A program made the translations under genes and the position numbers. Source: an uncultured Cellulophaga sp. (lineage in GTDB: Bacteria; Bacteroidota; Bacteroidia; Flavobacteriales; Flavobacteriaceae). Taken from it: a stretch of DNA of 64,000 nucleotides. Numbering within the stretch: the first letter of the stretch is position 1; every line of letters starts with the position of its first letter. This document shows, in pieces, positions 23,154-32,286 of the stretch. The DNA lies in contig CANLIE010000002.1 in the NCBI GenBank assembly GCA_947491225.1, positions 1 to 64,000 on the forward strand, in the 5' to 3' direction. The notes beneath the pieces are model-generated. The model was not told where the DNA came from. It worked only from the letters and a program-made list of their open reading frames with translations, and ran no database searches.

Positions 23154-25559
23154 CTAATTACGTAATGGTTTTCCTTTGGTTAACATATGCTGAATTCTTT
23201 CTAAGGTTCTACGTTCTGTACATAAACTTAAGAATGCTTCACGCTCTAAATCCAATAAATATTGTTCGCTTACAAGTGTTGGTTCAGATAAATCTCCGCC
23301 AGCCATTACATAAGCTAATTTATTAGCAATTTTCTTATCGTGTTCACTTATATAGTTACTATCTTCCATAGAATCTGTACCTACTAAAAACATACCTAAT
23401 GCTTGTTTGCCAAGTACTTTTACATCTGTTCTGCGTACAGGCTGTGTATAGCCCATATCTGCCATTAATTTAGCGTGCTGTTTTGCAACTGCTATTTGAC
23501 GATCTTTATTTACAACAACAATATCTTTACCGTGTTGTATAACGCCCATATCATATGCCTCATAAGCAGAAGTTGATACTTTTGCCATACCTATAGTTAA
23601 GAAATATTCTTGTAGTGTATTTAATTGCACGTCTCCTTTTTTAAAGGTATCCGATGCTCTTAAAGCCATTTCTTTAGAACCACCACCGCCAGGAATAACA
23701 CCAACACCAAATTCTACAAGTCCCATATACGTTTCTGCTGCGGCAACTACTTTATCTGCATGTAATGATAGCTCACAACCACCACCTAGAGTCATTCCAT
23801 GAGGAGCAGAAATAGTAGGGATAGCTGAGTAACGCATACGCATCATAGTATCTTGGAAGTATTTAATGGCCATATTAAGTTCATCATACTCTTGCTCTGC
23901 TGCCATCATAAAAATCATTCCAATATTGGCGCCAACAGAGAAGTTTGAAGCTTGGTTGCCTATAACTAAGCCTGCAAAATCTTTTTCGGCTACATCAATA
24001 GCTTTATTTAATCCGGCTAGAACATCACCACCAATGGTGTTCATTTTTGACTGGAATTCACAGTTTAAAATTCCGTCTCCAAGATCTTCTATTACAACAC
24101 CAGAATTTTTGAATACTTCATTAGTTTTTCTAATATTGTCTAGGATAATAAATGCATCTTGCCCTGGAATCTTAGTTTGTTTTTTACTAGGAATGTCATA
24201 GAAGTAAGATGCCCCATCCTTAATACTATAGAAAGATTTACTGCCAGAAATAATCATATCATTAACCCAAGTGGCAGGCTTTAAGCCTTCTGCTTTCATT
24301 AATTCAATTCCTTCTTCTACACCAATGGCATCCCAGATTTGGAATGGTCCGTGTTCCCAACCAAAACCAGCTTTCATTGCATCATCAATCTTGTATAAGT
24401 CATCTGTAATTTCTGGAATACGATTAGAAACGTATGCAAATAGCGCAGTGAAACTTTTTCTATAAAATTCACCTGCTTTATCTTTTCCTTTTACTACTAT
24501 TTTAAATCTGTCTACAACTTTATCAACTGTCTTTGTCAATTCTAAAGTTGCAAATTTTGCTCTTTTTGCAGAACGGTATTCTAATGTATTTAAGTCTAAT
24601 GATAAAATTTCCTTTTCACCGTCAGGAGAAACAGTTTTTTTATAAAAACCTTGGCCTGTTTTACTGCCTAACCACTTATTTTCCATCATTGTGTTGATGA
24701 AATCTGGTAATTTAAAAAGTTCTAAACGTTCATCTTTCGGGCAGTTTTCCCTGATTCCATTGGCAACGTGTACCAAAGTATCTAAACCAACAACATCTAC
24801 TGTACGGAAGGTTGCAGATTTTGGCCGACCAATTACTGGACCAGATAATTTATCTACTTCTTCTATAGTAAGGTCTAAATCTTTTACTGTATGAAATAAA
24901 CTCTGAATACTAAAGATACCAATACGGTTACCAATAAAGGCTGGAGTGTCTTTTGCAACTACAGATGTTTTACCTAAAAATTGTTCTCCGTAACCATTTA
25001 AAAAGTCTACTACTGATGCATCCGTTTTTGGTCCTGGAATAATTTCAAATAATTTTAAATAACGTGCTGGATTAAAAAAGTGCGTTCCACAGAAATGTTT
25101 CTGAAAATCTTCAGAACGACCTTCACTCATAAACTTAATAGGAATGCCAGATGTATTGGATGTAATTAAGGTTCCAGGTGTACGATATTTTTCAAGCTTT
25201 TCAAAAACTTGTTGTTTAATATCTAGCCTTTCAACTACAACTTCCATAATCCAATCTACATCTGCAACCTTTGCAATGTCATCTTCTAAGTTGCCAGTTA
25301 TAATCCTGTTTGCAAAGGATTGATGATAAATTGGAGATGGTTTGGATTTTAAAGACGCAGTTAATGCATCATTTACTAAACGATTTCTTACAACTTTATC
25401 TTTTAGAGTTAAGCCTTTGGCTTTTTCTTTTTCATTTAATTCTCGAGGAACAATATCAAGTAATAGTACCTCTACGCCAATATTAGCAAAGTGACAAGCA
25501 ATACCACTACCCATGATACCAGAGCCAACTATTGCTATTTTCTTAATGTGTTTGTTCAT
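23154..25559 (-). CDS. fadN: 3-hydroxyacyl-CoA dehydrogenase / enoyl-CoA hydratase multienzyme (FadN-type)
   Basis: An 801-residue bifunctional enzyme. The dehydrogenase domains come first: Rossmann motif G12-S-G-I-M-G17, then G-T-H160-F-F-N-P with the catalytic histidine and the glutamate E172. The enoyl-CoA hydratase domain is C-terminal: ISAPHGMTLGGGCELSLHAD, then GLVEFGVGVIPGGGGSKEM. This domain order is that of Bacillus FadN and reverses that of E. coli FadB. It hydrates trans-2-enoyl-CoA and oxidises 3-hydroxyacyl-CoA with NAD. It lies between marR and the thiolase gene, so marR, fadN, fadA, the S23-type gene and fadE probably form one transcript. Confidence 0.93.
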   Translation of the reverse strand: MNKHIKKIAIVGSGIMGSGIACHFANIGVEVLLLDIVPRELNEKEKAKGLTLKDKVVRNRLVNDALTASLKSKPSPIYHQSFANRIITGNLEDDIAKVADVDWIMEVVVERLDIKQQVFEKLEKYRTPGTLITSNTSGIPIKFMSEGRSEDFQKHFCGTHFFNPARYLKLFEIIPGPKTDASVVDFLNGYGEQFLGKTSVVAKDTPAFIGNRIGIFSIQSLFHTVKDLDLTIEEVDKLSGPVIGRPKSATFRTVDVVGLDTLVHVANGIRENCPKDERLELFKLPDFINTMMENKWLGSKTGQGFYKKTVSPDGEKEILSLDLNTLEYRSAKRAKFATLELTKTVDKVVDRFKIVVKGKDKAGEFYRKSFTALFAYVSNRIPEITDDLYKIDDAMKAGFGWEHGPFQIWDAIGVEEGIELMKAEGLKPATWVNDMIISGSKSFYSIKDGASYFYDIPSKKQTKIPGQDAFIILDNIRKTNEVFKNSGVVIEDLGDGILNCEFQSKMNTIGGDVLAGLNKAIDVAEKDFAGLVIGNQASNFSVGANIGMIFMMAAEQEYDELNMAIKYFQDTMMRMRYSAIPTISAPHGMTLGGGCELSLHADKVVAAAETYMGLVEFGVGVIPGGGGSKEMALRASDTFKKGDVQLNTLQEYFLTIGMAKVSTSAYEAYDMGVIQHGKDIVVVNKDRQIAVAKQHAKLMADMGYTQPVRRTDVKVLGKQALGMFLVGTDSMEDSNYISEHDKKIANKLAYVMAGGDLSEPTLVSEQYLLDLEREAFLSLCTERRTLERIQHMLTKGKPLRN

Positions 25560-25594
25560 CTCTTTTTAGACCTGTATTAATATGTTGTGTTATA

Positions 25595-26026
25595 CTAAAA
25601 AATATTTTTTTTACCAATTAGCGTATTTATTGTTTCAGTAACTTCAAAAAAATGTTTTAGTTTTTCTTTAGCTACGTTTTCTTTTATTATATTATTAAAA
25701 TGTAGAACAGCATTTTTAGAGAGTGTTCTTTTCTCTAAACCTAATTCTGTCAGGTGAATTATTACACCTCTACCATCATTAGGGTTGGGCTTTCTAGCTA
25801 TAAATCCTTTTTCTTCCAAACTTTTTAAAATTCTGGAGAGACTTGTAGCCTCCATACCCATTTTAGGTCCTAAGGCTGTAGAAGCCGTTCCTGTTTTAGG
25901 GTCAATACTGAGTAGGGTAAAACCCATTGCCATTGTATTGTTATGATTTTTAGCTTCTTCATTATACATTTTTGCAACAGTTAGCCAAGTCTCCCTTAAA
26001 GCATAATCTATGGTAATCTCCTTCAT
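25595..26026 (-). CDS. MarR-family transcriptional regulator of beta-oxidation
   Basis: A 143-residue winged-helix MarR protein. The recognition region reads MGMEATSLSRILKSLEEKGF, and the wing follows as ARKPNPNDGRGVIIHLTELG. It heads the beta-oxidation operon. A 38-bp perfect palindrome overlaps the promoter 26 bases upstream of the ATG, the textbook position for an autorepressor operator. MarR proteins here are likely relieved by acyl-CoA or free fatty acid; that is inference from the operon. The intact helix-turn-helix and the operator together make this call strong. Confidence 0.93.
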   Translation of the reverse strand: MKEITIDYALRETWLTVAKMYNEEAKNHNNTMAMGFTLLSIDPKTGTASTALGPKMGMEATSLSRILKSLEEKGFIARKPNPNDGRGVIIHLTELGLEKRTLSKNAVLHFNNIIKENVAKEKLKHFFEVTETINTLIGKKNIF

Positions 26027-26045
26027 TGGTTATTTAATGGTACAC

Positions 26046-26089
26046 CAAATATACTAAAATTTGTTATGCATGCATAACAAATTTTAGTA
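26046..26089 (-). promoter_or_regulatory. marR operon promoter with a 38-bp perfect palindrome operator
   Basis: The palindrome runs 26052-26089, with half-site TACTAAAATTTGTTATGCA and its exact reverse complement. Read on the minus strand, a TATATTTG element (plus-strand complement at 26046-26053), matching the TAnnTTTG -7 consensus, overlaps its downstream edge. The marR ATG starts 20 bases later. A bound regulator would block the promoter. No second copy was found in the window, including upstream of fadD. Confidence 0.9.
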
Positions 26090-26157
26090 AAATTATTTAT
26101 TAAATTAAAATAGTATTAGTTAGATAGAATTAGAATGTTATAATGTACTATAAGTTT

Positions 26158-27927
26158 CTATGATCTGTAGATTTTATTGTATAAATCATTATATTTTTCT
26201 TTAATAGCTTTTCGTTTCATCTTCATAGTAGGAGTAAGGTGTCCATCTTCTATAGACCAAACTTCAGGTGTAAGTTCAAATCGTTTAATTTGTTCCCATT
26301 TTCCAAATTGTTGATTAGCTTCATTGACTTCTTGTTCAATTCTGTCAATTATTATTTGTGAGGAGCATATAGAATTGTAATCTTTATTTATATCCTTTTT
26401 TTTCTTTTCTATCCAATCTAAAATAAACTCAAAATTAGGTTGTATTAATGCTGCAGGCATTTTTTCACCATCACCAATGACCATTACTTGCTCAATAAAG
26501 CGCGACTGCTTTAATTGATTTTCTAATAAAGAAGGCACTACGTATTTTCCTCCTGAAGTTTTAAACATGTCCTTTTTACGATCAGTAATTTGTAAAAAAC
26601 CATCTTCATCAATATTACCAATGTCTCCTGTATGAAAATAACCATTTATAATTACTTCTGCTGTTTTTACTTCATCTTTGTAATACCCCATCATAACATT
26701 AGGGCCTTTACATAAAATTTCACCATCATCAGCAATTTTTACTTCCATATTATCCAGAACCCTGCCTACTTTACCAATTTTCCAGCCATAATTATCTTGC
26801 TCACTAACAGAGATTCCGGGCGAGGTTTCTGTTAATCCGTAGCACTCCATAACAGGCATATTTGCTGCGGCAAATACCCTTCCTAACCTTGGTTGTAAAG
26901 CAGCACTTCCTGAGGCCATAAATCTAAGATTTCCACCAAGTGCTTCTTGCCATTTACTAAAAATGAGCTTACGTGCTATTTTAAGTTTTTGCTCATACCA
27001 CCATCCATTTGCTCCATATGGTTCAAATTTTAATCCAATCTTAATTGCCCATAAGAATAACATTTTCTTGAAACCAGATAATTGTGTTCCTTTAGCTACG
27101 ATGGCATCATAAACTTTTTCAACCAATCTAGGGACAACCGTCATTGTCATAGGTTTTACTTCTTTTATATTATCACTGATTTTATCAATTCCTTCAGCAA
27201 AATGAATTTCAATGGATCTGTATTGATATGCATACAAAAAGGTTCTTTCAAAAATATGGCATATAGGAAGGAAGCTTAAAGCAATTCCTCCTTCCCCTAA
27301 TGCTAATCTGTTTTTTGCAGAAAGTACGTTTGAAACAATATTGTTGTGAGATAGCATAACGCCTTTAGGTTTTCCTGTAGTACCAGATGTATAAATGATT
27401 GTTGCTAAATCAGTTGGTTTTACATTATTTTTTCTATCTTCTACTTCATTTTGATTTTCTTCATCTTTGCCTAACTCTAAAAGTTCAGAATAATGCTTGC
27501 ATCCTTCTATATGATTAAAAGAATAGATTTCTTTTAATTTTGTTTTAGCCTTTACTTTGTTTACTTTATCTAATACTTCCTTGTCAGATACAAAGCAATA
27601 AATAGAGTCACTATGGTTTAGCACATATTCATAATCTTCAGCTGATATGGTAGGGTAGATGGGTATGTTTTGAGCACCAGTTTGTAAAATTCCAATATCC
27701 ATTATATTCCATTCAGTTCTGTTTGTGGAAGAAATTACCGCAATTTTATCGTTTTTTTTAATCCCAATACGTAATAGGGCTCTACTAACTGCATTAGATT
27801 TGTCTATGTATTCTTTGGTAGATGTAGCTATCCATTCTCCATTGTATTTAGTAACCAAAGACTTATTTAGGCTATGTTTTTTTAATTGGTAATACGGAAA
27901 ATCAAATAATCTTGTAACTTCTTGCAT
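26158..27927 (-). CDS. fadD: Long-chain fatty acid-CoA ligase (AMP-forming)
   Basis: A 589-residue ANL-superfamily acyl-CoA synthetase that activates fatty acids with ATP and CoA. The signature P-loop-like motif is IIYTSGTTGKPKGVMLSHNN (near residue 178). Later motifs are ECYGLTETSPGISVS, GYFHTGDIGNIDEDGFLQIT and DRKKDMFKTSGGK. It is a bacterial long-chain form with no N-terminal signal. It lies upstream of marR on the same strand, and the operator sits between the two. It therefore has its own, unidentified promoter, although its transcript may run into the operon. The role at the head of beta-oxidation is clear from neighbours. Confidence 0.92.
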   Translation of the reverse strand: MQEVTRLFDFPYYQLKKHSLNKSLVTKYNGEWIATSTKEYIDKSNAVSRALLRIGIKKNDKIAVISSTNRTEWNIMDIGILQTGAQNIPIYPTISAEDYEYVLNHSDSIYCFVSDKEVLDKVNKVKAKTKLKEIYSFNHIEGCKHYSELLELGKDEENQNEVEDRKNNVKPTDLATIIYTSGTTGKPKGVMLSHNNIVSNVLSAKNRLALGEGGIALSFLPICHIFERTFLYAYQYRSIEIHFAEGIDKISDNIKEVKPMTMTVVPRLVEKVYDAIVAKGTQLSGFKKMLFLWAIKIGLKFEPYGANGWWYEQKLKIARKLIFSKWQEALGGNLRFMASGSAALQPRLGRVFAAANMPVMECYGLTETSPGISVSEQDNYGWKIGKVGRVLDNMEVKIADDGEILCKGPNVMMGYYKDEVKTAEVIINGYFHTGDIGNIDEDGFLQITDRKKDMFKTSGGKYVVPSLLENQLKQSRFIEQVMVIGDGEKMPAALIQPNFEFILDWIEKKKKDINKDYNSICSSQIIIDRIEQEVNEANQQFGKWEQIKRFELTPEVWSIEDGHLTPTMKMKRKAIKEKYNDLYNKIYRS

Positions 27928-28146
27928 AGTTAGTTTCTAATAGGTAACCGCAAAATAAGAAAAGGAATGCGTATAATAAAATCTATTTTTAATCAAAATT
28001 AGAAATCAATTTAATCATTTTTTTTCATTTATCTACAGTAAATCGCTTTTTATCGCACAATAATTACATTTTAATTCTAAGTAAGAAGAAGATTTCTTTG
28101 CATTTTTCATATTTGCAGTAATTATTTAACGCCCAAATCATTAATT

Positions 28147-30759
28147 ATGAATAAATATTTACACAATTGGTATAACACAAAAAAAAATAGCACACTATTT
28201 TTATTTTTAACAATCATATTTATAACTATAAATACTATGGCACAATCTGATCCTTTTGAGTGCGATTTTAATGCATATTTATTTCAGACTAACGATATTT
28301 ATGCGCTAGACTTAGCTTCTGGAAGTTCTTATCTTGTTGCAGAAGACATTGTGCCGGGTAATATTAATGCTGCAGCATATAACTCTACAGATGGTTATAT
28401 ATGGGGTTACTTGTCTACACCACAAATTTCCATTGTACAAATAGGAAAAGATTTTAACGCAACAATACATACTATTCCAGAACTGCCTAATAACGGTAAT
28501 AAATATGTAGGAGATATAAACTTAGATGGTATTTATTATATAAGAGCTGGTGGAACAACATATTATGCAATAGATTTAAATCCTGAATCTAATAACTATT
28601 TGGGCTATATTGGATCTTACACTTTAGATACAAATATTAGTATACATGATTGGGCTTTTAATGCTGTAGATGGTAAATTATACAGTGTTAGTAAAGATAC
28701 TAATCGTTTGTATAGGATTACCGTTGAAACTGGAGTGACAGAAGATTTGGGTATTGTACCAATTTTAAATGGACTTAATTATACATATGGTGCTGTTTAT
28801 TTTGATGTAGATGGTAATCTGTATGTTTCTGCTAACCAAACAGGATCTGTATATAAGATTAATAGTGTACATAATATTACAGTAAACAATATAACATCTA
28901 ATATATTTGCTTTTGGACCATCAAGTTCTCTTAATGATGGTGCGCGTTGTCCAACTGCTCCTGTACCGCAAGAAGATTGTATTAATGGGGTAGATGATGA
29001 TGGAGACGGGCTTGTAGATTGCGATGACCCTTCTTGTTCAGGTGTTAGTGCTTGCCCAGTAATAACAACAACTTCTGGTGGCAATGATGGTGGCTTAGAA
29101 AGTAACGATAGACTAGCTAATTTAATTACGAACAGGAACTTTAATAGAGCTAAAAATAATTACGTTTTTAATAAATTAACTGCTGCTCAGGTAACAAAAA
29201 ACAAGGGATATAAATTAAGTGGAAAATATGATAGTGCTAACATACCATTAAATACACTTGTTCCTCTTGATGTTATTGGTGAAACAAGTACAATAGAATC
29301 TTCACCAGCAGATTTATTAGCGCTTACAAATGCGAGTGATATTTTTTCTGTAGATTATCTAAAAGGAAATGAAACCATTGGTGCTTTAATGGTCATTAAA
29401 ACTGAAAACAAGGTATATGAGCATAGTAAGTTTATTTGTGATCGTTTTTTAGGAGCAGAATTACTATCTGTATCTAGTTTAAAAGTAAGAGATAATAACT
29501 TTATAAAATCTATAATTAAACAAGCAGATGGTAGTAAAGAATTTGCTTTGTCTTTTTCTGCTAGACTTAATGCTGATAAAAGTTTTACCATAGAATCTCA
29601 TTGGAATATAGATGCGTATGCTAAAGATAATATGTTTTATAATTTTCAGATATGGTCTAATTCTGTTGATGATTTAGTAGTTCTTGCTGAAGAGATATTG
29701 TCATTAGTAGAAGCGAACAGCAAAATAACAGCATATAAAGGTTCTGCACCACCACCAGTATTTGTTAAATCTGCAAAGTATGTGAATGGCACAGTAGAAA
29801 TGGAAGTTGTAAATACAAATATATCTAAGAAAATAACTTTAGAAGGCGGATTAAAACGTACAGAAACTAGTGAAACAGATAAAATAACTTTAGAATCTTC
29901 TTTAGATAAGTATATAGATGTAATTACTTTAGAAACAGGGGCTTTGTTCGATTTAGGGTTTAGACTTAAAAATGAAAAAGGAGATACACCAGATGATTTA
30001 TTTGTAGCTGATGCTCCTTGGGGGCTAGATAATTCTTCTGCATCTACTGAGATTGATAAGTATGAAATAGAACAAAATAAAGCTCCATATTTTGGAGATG
30101 GATATAGAGTAGAGCGTAATGTGCATTTAAAAGGAACCACACAAGAATATTTAGGAGCTTACAGAGCTTTTAACCCAAGATTCTTAGCTGTAGATTTATC
30201 TGAATATAAAAAGTTGTCTTTTACTGCATCTGGTACAGGAACTTTAGAAGTTAAACTATTAAAAGCTTCTGGAGAACCATATATTGCTACAGTAGAATTA
30301 ACAAGAGAAGCGCAACGTTTTGTTATAGAAGATAATGAGTTTAAAAACGAATATGGTGGTACAACTGACTATGCATCTTTAAAAGTATTGTTATTTAACT
30401 TAAAATCATCAGACGGTAGCTTACAAGAAAAAGAATTAAAGCTATCAGATATTGACTTTAATAATACTGAAGAAAGAAATAACTATTTATCTAAAAATAA
30501 GACCAAGTCTATATTACTACCAAACCCAGTAGAAGAAAAAACAACACTTTATTTTTACGAAGAATTGCCAAGTACATATACTTTAGAGTTTTACACTATT
30601 ACAGGTACATTAATACCAGCACAAACCATTATTGGCAAAGCTAAAAAGGGGCAAAATAGCATAGATATAGATGCAGGAAAATTAGCAACAGGAATATACC
30701 TTTACAAGCTAATTAGTTCTAATAGTGCTATGTGGAGCGGTAAAATGATAAAAAAGTAA
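28147..30759 (+). CDS. Large T9SS cargo protein with DUF6923-like and MopE-type motifs
   Basis: An 870-residue secreted protein. A hydrophobic signal (about 18-33) is preceded by a 17-residue basic extension. Residues about 35-270 resemble DUF6923 (a beta-propeller-type region: NDIYALDLASGSSYLVAEDI, YIWGYLSTPQISIVQIGKDF, IHDWAFNAVDGKLYSVSKDT). About 277-300 is a calcium-binding-like motif of the MopE type (INGVDDDGDGLVDCDDPSCSG), with repeated aspartates. A long middle region follows, then a type A T9SS sorting domain at about 780-870 (LLPNPVEEKTTLYFYEELPS, TGIYLYKLISS, GKMIKK). It is exported through the type IX system and probably cell-surface attached or released. A terminator follows. Confidence 0.87.
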   Translation: MNKYLHNWYNTKKNSTLFLFLTIIFITINTMAQSDPFECDFNAYLFQTNDIYALDLASGSSYLVAEDIVPGNINAAAYNSTDGYIWGYLSTPQISIVQIGKDFNATIHTIPELPNNGNKYVGDINLDGIYYIRAGGTTYYAIDLNPESNNYLGYIGSYTLDTNISIHDWAFNAVDGKLYSVSKDTNRLYRITVETGVTEDLGIVPILNGLNYTYGAVYFDVDGNLYVSANQTGSVYKINSVHNITVNNITSNIFAFGPSSSLNDGARCPTAPVPQEDCINGVDDDGDGLVDCDDPSCSGVSACPVITTTSGGNDGGLESNDRLANLITNRNFNRAKNNYVFNKLTAAQVTKNKGYKLSGKYDSANIPLNTLVPLDVIGETSTIESSPADLLALTNASDIFSVDYLKGNETIGALMVIKTENKVYEHSKFICDRFLGAELLSVSSLKVRDNNFIKSIIKQADGSKEFALSFSARLNADKSFTIESHWNIDAYAKDNMFYNFQIWSNSVDDLVVLAEEILSLVEANSKITAYKGSAPPPVFVKSAKYVNGTVEMEVVNTNISKKITLEGGLKRTETSETDKITLESSLDKYIDVITLETGALFDLGFRLKNEKGDTPDDLFVADAPWGLDNSSASTEIDKYEIEQNKAPYFGDGYRVERNVHLKGTTQEYLGAYRAFNPRFLAVDLSEYKKLSFTASGTGTLEVKLLKASGEPYIATVELTREAQRFVIEDNEFKNEYGGTTDYASLKVLLFNLKSSDGSLQEKELKLSDIDFNNTEERNNYLSKNKTKSILLPNPVEEKTTLYFYEELPSTYTLEFYTITGTLIPAQTIIGKAKKGQNSIDIDAGKLATGIYLYKLISSNSAMWSGKMIKK

Positions 30760-30770
30760 CTAAGTATAAA

Positions 30771-30803
30771 AAAATCAGGATTTTATAAAATCCTGATTTT
30801 TTT
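30771..30803. terminator. Bidirectional terminator between convergent genes
   Basis: AAAATCAGGATTTT (30771-30784) pairs perfectly with AAAATCCTGATTTT (30787-30800) around AT. Both flanks are A/T runs, so it can stop transcription of the T9SS cargo gene from the left and the DinB-like gene from the right. Confidence 0.93.
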
Positions 30804-30804
30804 A

Positions 30805-31449
30805 TTAAGATGGTATTCTACTCTTTATAAATTTAAATTGCCCGTTATGGTTAGACTCATGCTCACAAACGTGAAACCATTTACAATAGTTATTTGTTGG
30901 TCCCCAAGGAAAGGCATTGTCTACTTTTAATAACCATTTGTCATCTCTATTGGCAAATTCTTTTAGAGTATTTTCTCTCACTTCTTTTAAATTATCTAAA
31001 TAATAATCTATATCATTCCCTTTTATTTGTTTTCTTGCCTTATCACCCAAACCAGAAGCCACATTCCATTTTTTGCTGTCTTCTTTTGGCCAGTCTCCCC
31101 ATTTCTTACCTTGAAAAGTATGTATTTGATAAAAGCGTTCCGTAGCAGCTAAATGCATTAACATAGCTCCAATAGAGTTTGCGTTTTCATCTACTAAGTA
31201 GTCTAAATCAGATATATTCATATTGCGTACAGGTGTCAAAATTACCATACGCATCCAATTCATCATAGATACTAAGGTTCCTATTTGTGGGCTATACCCT
31301 TCTTTAGGACCAATAATGTTAATACCATCCTGAGTTGGTAATTCTTCTGTTGGTTTGCCTAACGGAAAAGCAAGTAAACTACTTGTGCCCATTGTTAGTA
31401 AGGACGCGTTTTTAATAAAATATCTTCTGCTACTATTTTTAGTTTCCAT
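30805..31449 (-). CDS. DinB-family protein with Tat-type signal
   Basis: A 214-residue protein. The N-terminus SRRYFIKNASLLTMGTSSLL, with the twin-arginine pair, looks like a Tat signal peptide. The rest is a DinB_2-like four-helix bundle: MNWMRMVILTPVRNM, SIGAMLMHLAATERFYQI with a metal-ligand histidine, and HVCEHESNHNGQFKFIKSRI with two further histidines. Members are metal-dependent, often thiol transferases; the activity here is unknown. It is convergent with the T9SS cargo gene and shares a terminator with it. Its own transcript seems monocistronic. Confidence 0.8.
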   Translation of the reverse strand: METKNSSRRYFIKNASLLTMGTSSLLAFPLGKPTEELPTQDGINIIGPKEGYSPQIGTLVSMMNWMRMVILTPVRNMNISDLDYLVDENANSIGAMLMHLAATERFYQIHTFQGKKWGDWPKEDSKKWNVASGLGDKARKQIKGNDIDYYLDNLKEVRENTLKEFANRDDKWLLKVDNAFPWGPTNNYCKWFHVCEHESNHNGQFKFIKSRIPS

Positions 31450-31695
31450 ATTTTTAGATAGCTTTTAGGGATAGTAAGATATGAAAAATTGTAGATAATG
31501 GAAAGTGCTTACCCTGTTTTGTATGGTTAGTTAGTATTCCTTGTATTTACTTTATTAACCTGAGTTTGATTTCTGTAGAAGTATGAAATAGTGTATAGAG
31601 AACATTGCTAAACCAAGCTTTTAGATACTAATTATTTCTTTGCTATTACTACTGAATAATTAATAGAAGTGATAGAATTTCATCAAAATTAAGAA

Positions 31696-32178
31696 CTAGG
31701 CTAAAACAATACTTTTAAATTTTAATTTAAAATTTTCTGCTGTTTTATTACCAATTAAAAAGGCTATCTCATTAATAGTATCTGCATTAAAATTTGGTAC
31801 ATTAACTTTATTACCTCTAAACATTGCATACATACTACTTAGTTTAATTTCTATAGTTTGCCACTCTCCATTTGTGGTAAAAGGAGCAATAAACCAATGT
31901 TTAGTATCTGTATTTTCTTTTATTCTAAATTGATATGTTTTACCATCTCCTTTTAGTGTAATACAAATAGTAGTATAATTTTTACAGTGTAGAGTTGTAC
32001 TATGTTTAACCATTGCAAAGCCGCCATTATTGTCTAACGATACGTGACCACTAAAAACAGCTAAATTATTAGTTGTAATCTCAAAATTACTTTTAGATAC
32101 ACCGCCCATAACCGCATCGGTAATGGTTTGCCATTCTTTTGAGTCTGTAGTAGAAGTAAAATTGATACTGTTTTTCAT
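31696..32178 (-). CDS. CIA30-family protein
   Basis: A 160-residue protein covering the CIA30 (complex I intermediate-associated protein 30) fold: WQTITDAVMGGVSKSNFEI, FSGHVSLDNNGGFAMVKHST, TYQFRIKENTDTKHWFIAPF and WQTIEIKLSSMYAMFRGNKV. The fold is a galactose-binding-like sandwich. In eukaryotes it assists respiratory complex I assembly; bacterial members are uncharacterised and no complex I gene is near. There is no signal peptide, so it is probably cytoplasmic. About 250 bases with no recognisable gene separate it from the DinB-like gene, and a purL terminator lies upstream. Confidence 0.85.
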   Translation of the reverse strand: MKNSINFTSTTDSKEWQTITDAVMGGVSKSNFEITTNNLAVFSGHVSLDNNGGFAMVKHSTTLHCKNYTTICITLKGDGKTYQFRIKENTDTKHWFIAPFTTNGEWQTIEIKLSSMYAMFRGNKVNVPNFNADTINEIAFLIGNKTAENFKLKFKSIVLA

Positions 32179-32231
32179 ATAGGTTGATGGGTTTTGGAGT
32201 GTGAAGATAAGTTGTTTTTATCAAGTACAAA

Positions 32232-32263
32232 AAAATCCCGTTTCTTACTAGAAACGGGATTTT
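32232..32263 (-). terminator. Terminator after purL
   Basis: AAAATCCCGTTTCT (32232-32245) pairs perfectly with AGAAACGGGATTTT (32250-32263) around TACT. It lies 24 bases beyond the purL stop on the minus strand and ends in a T run. Confidence 0.93.
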
Positions 32264-32286
32264 ACTTTATAATTTAAAAAGGAATA

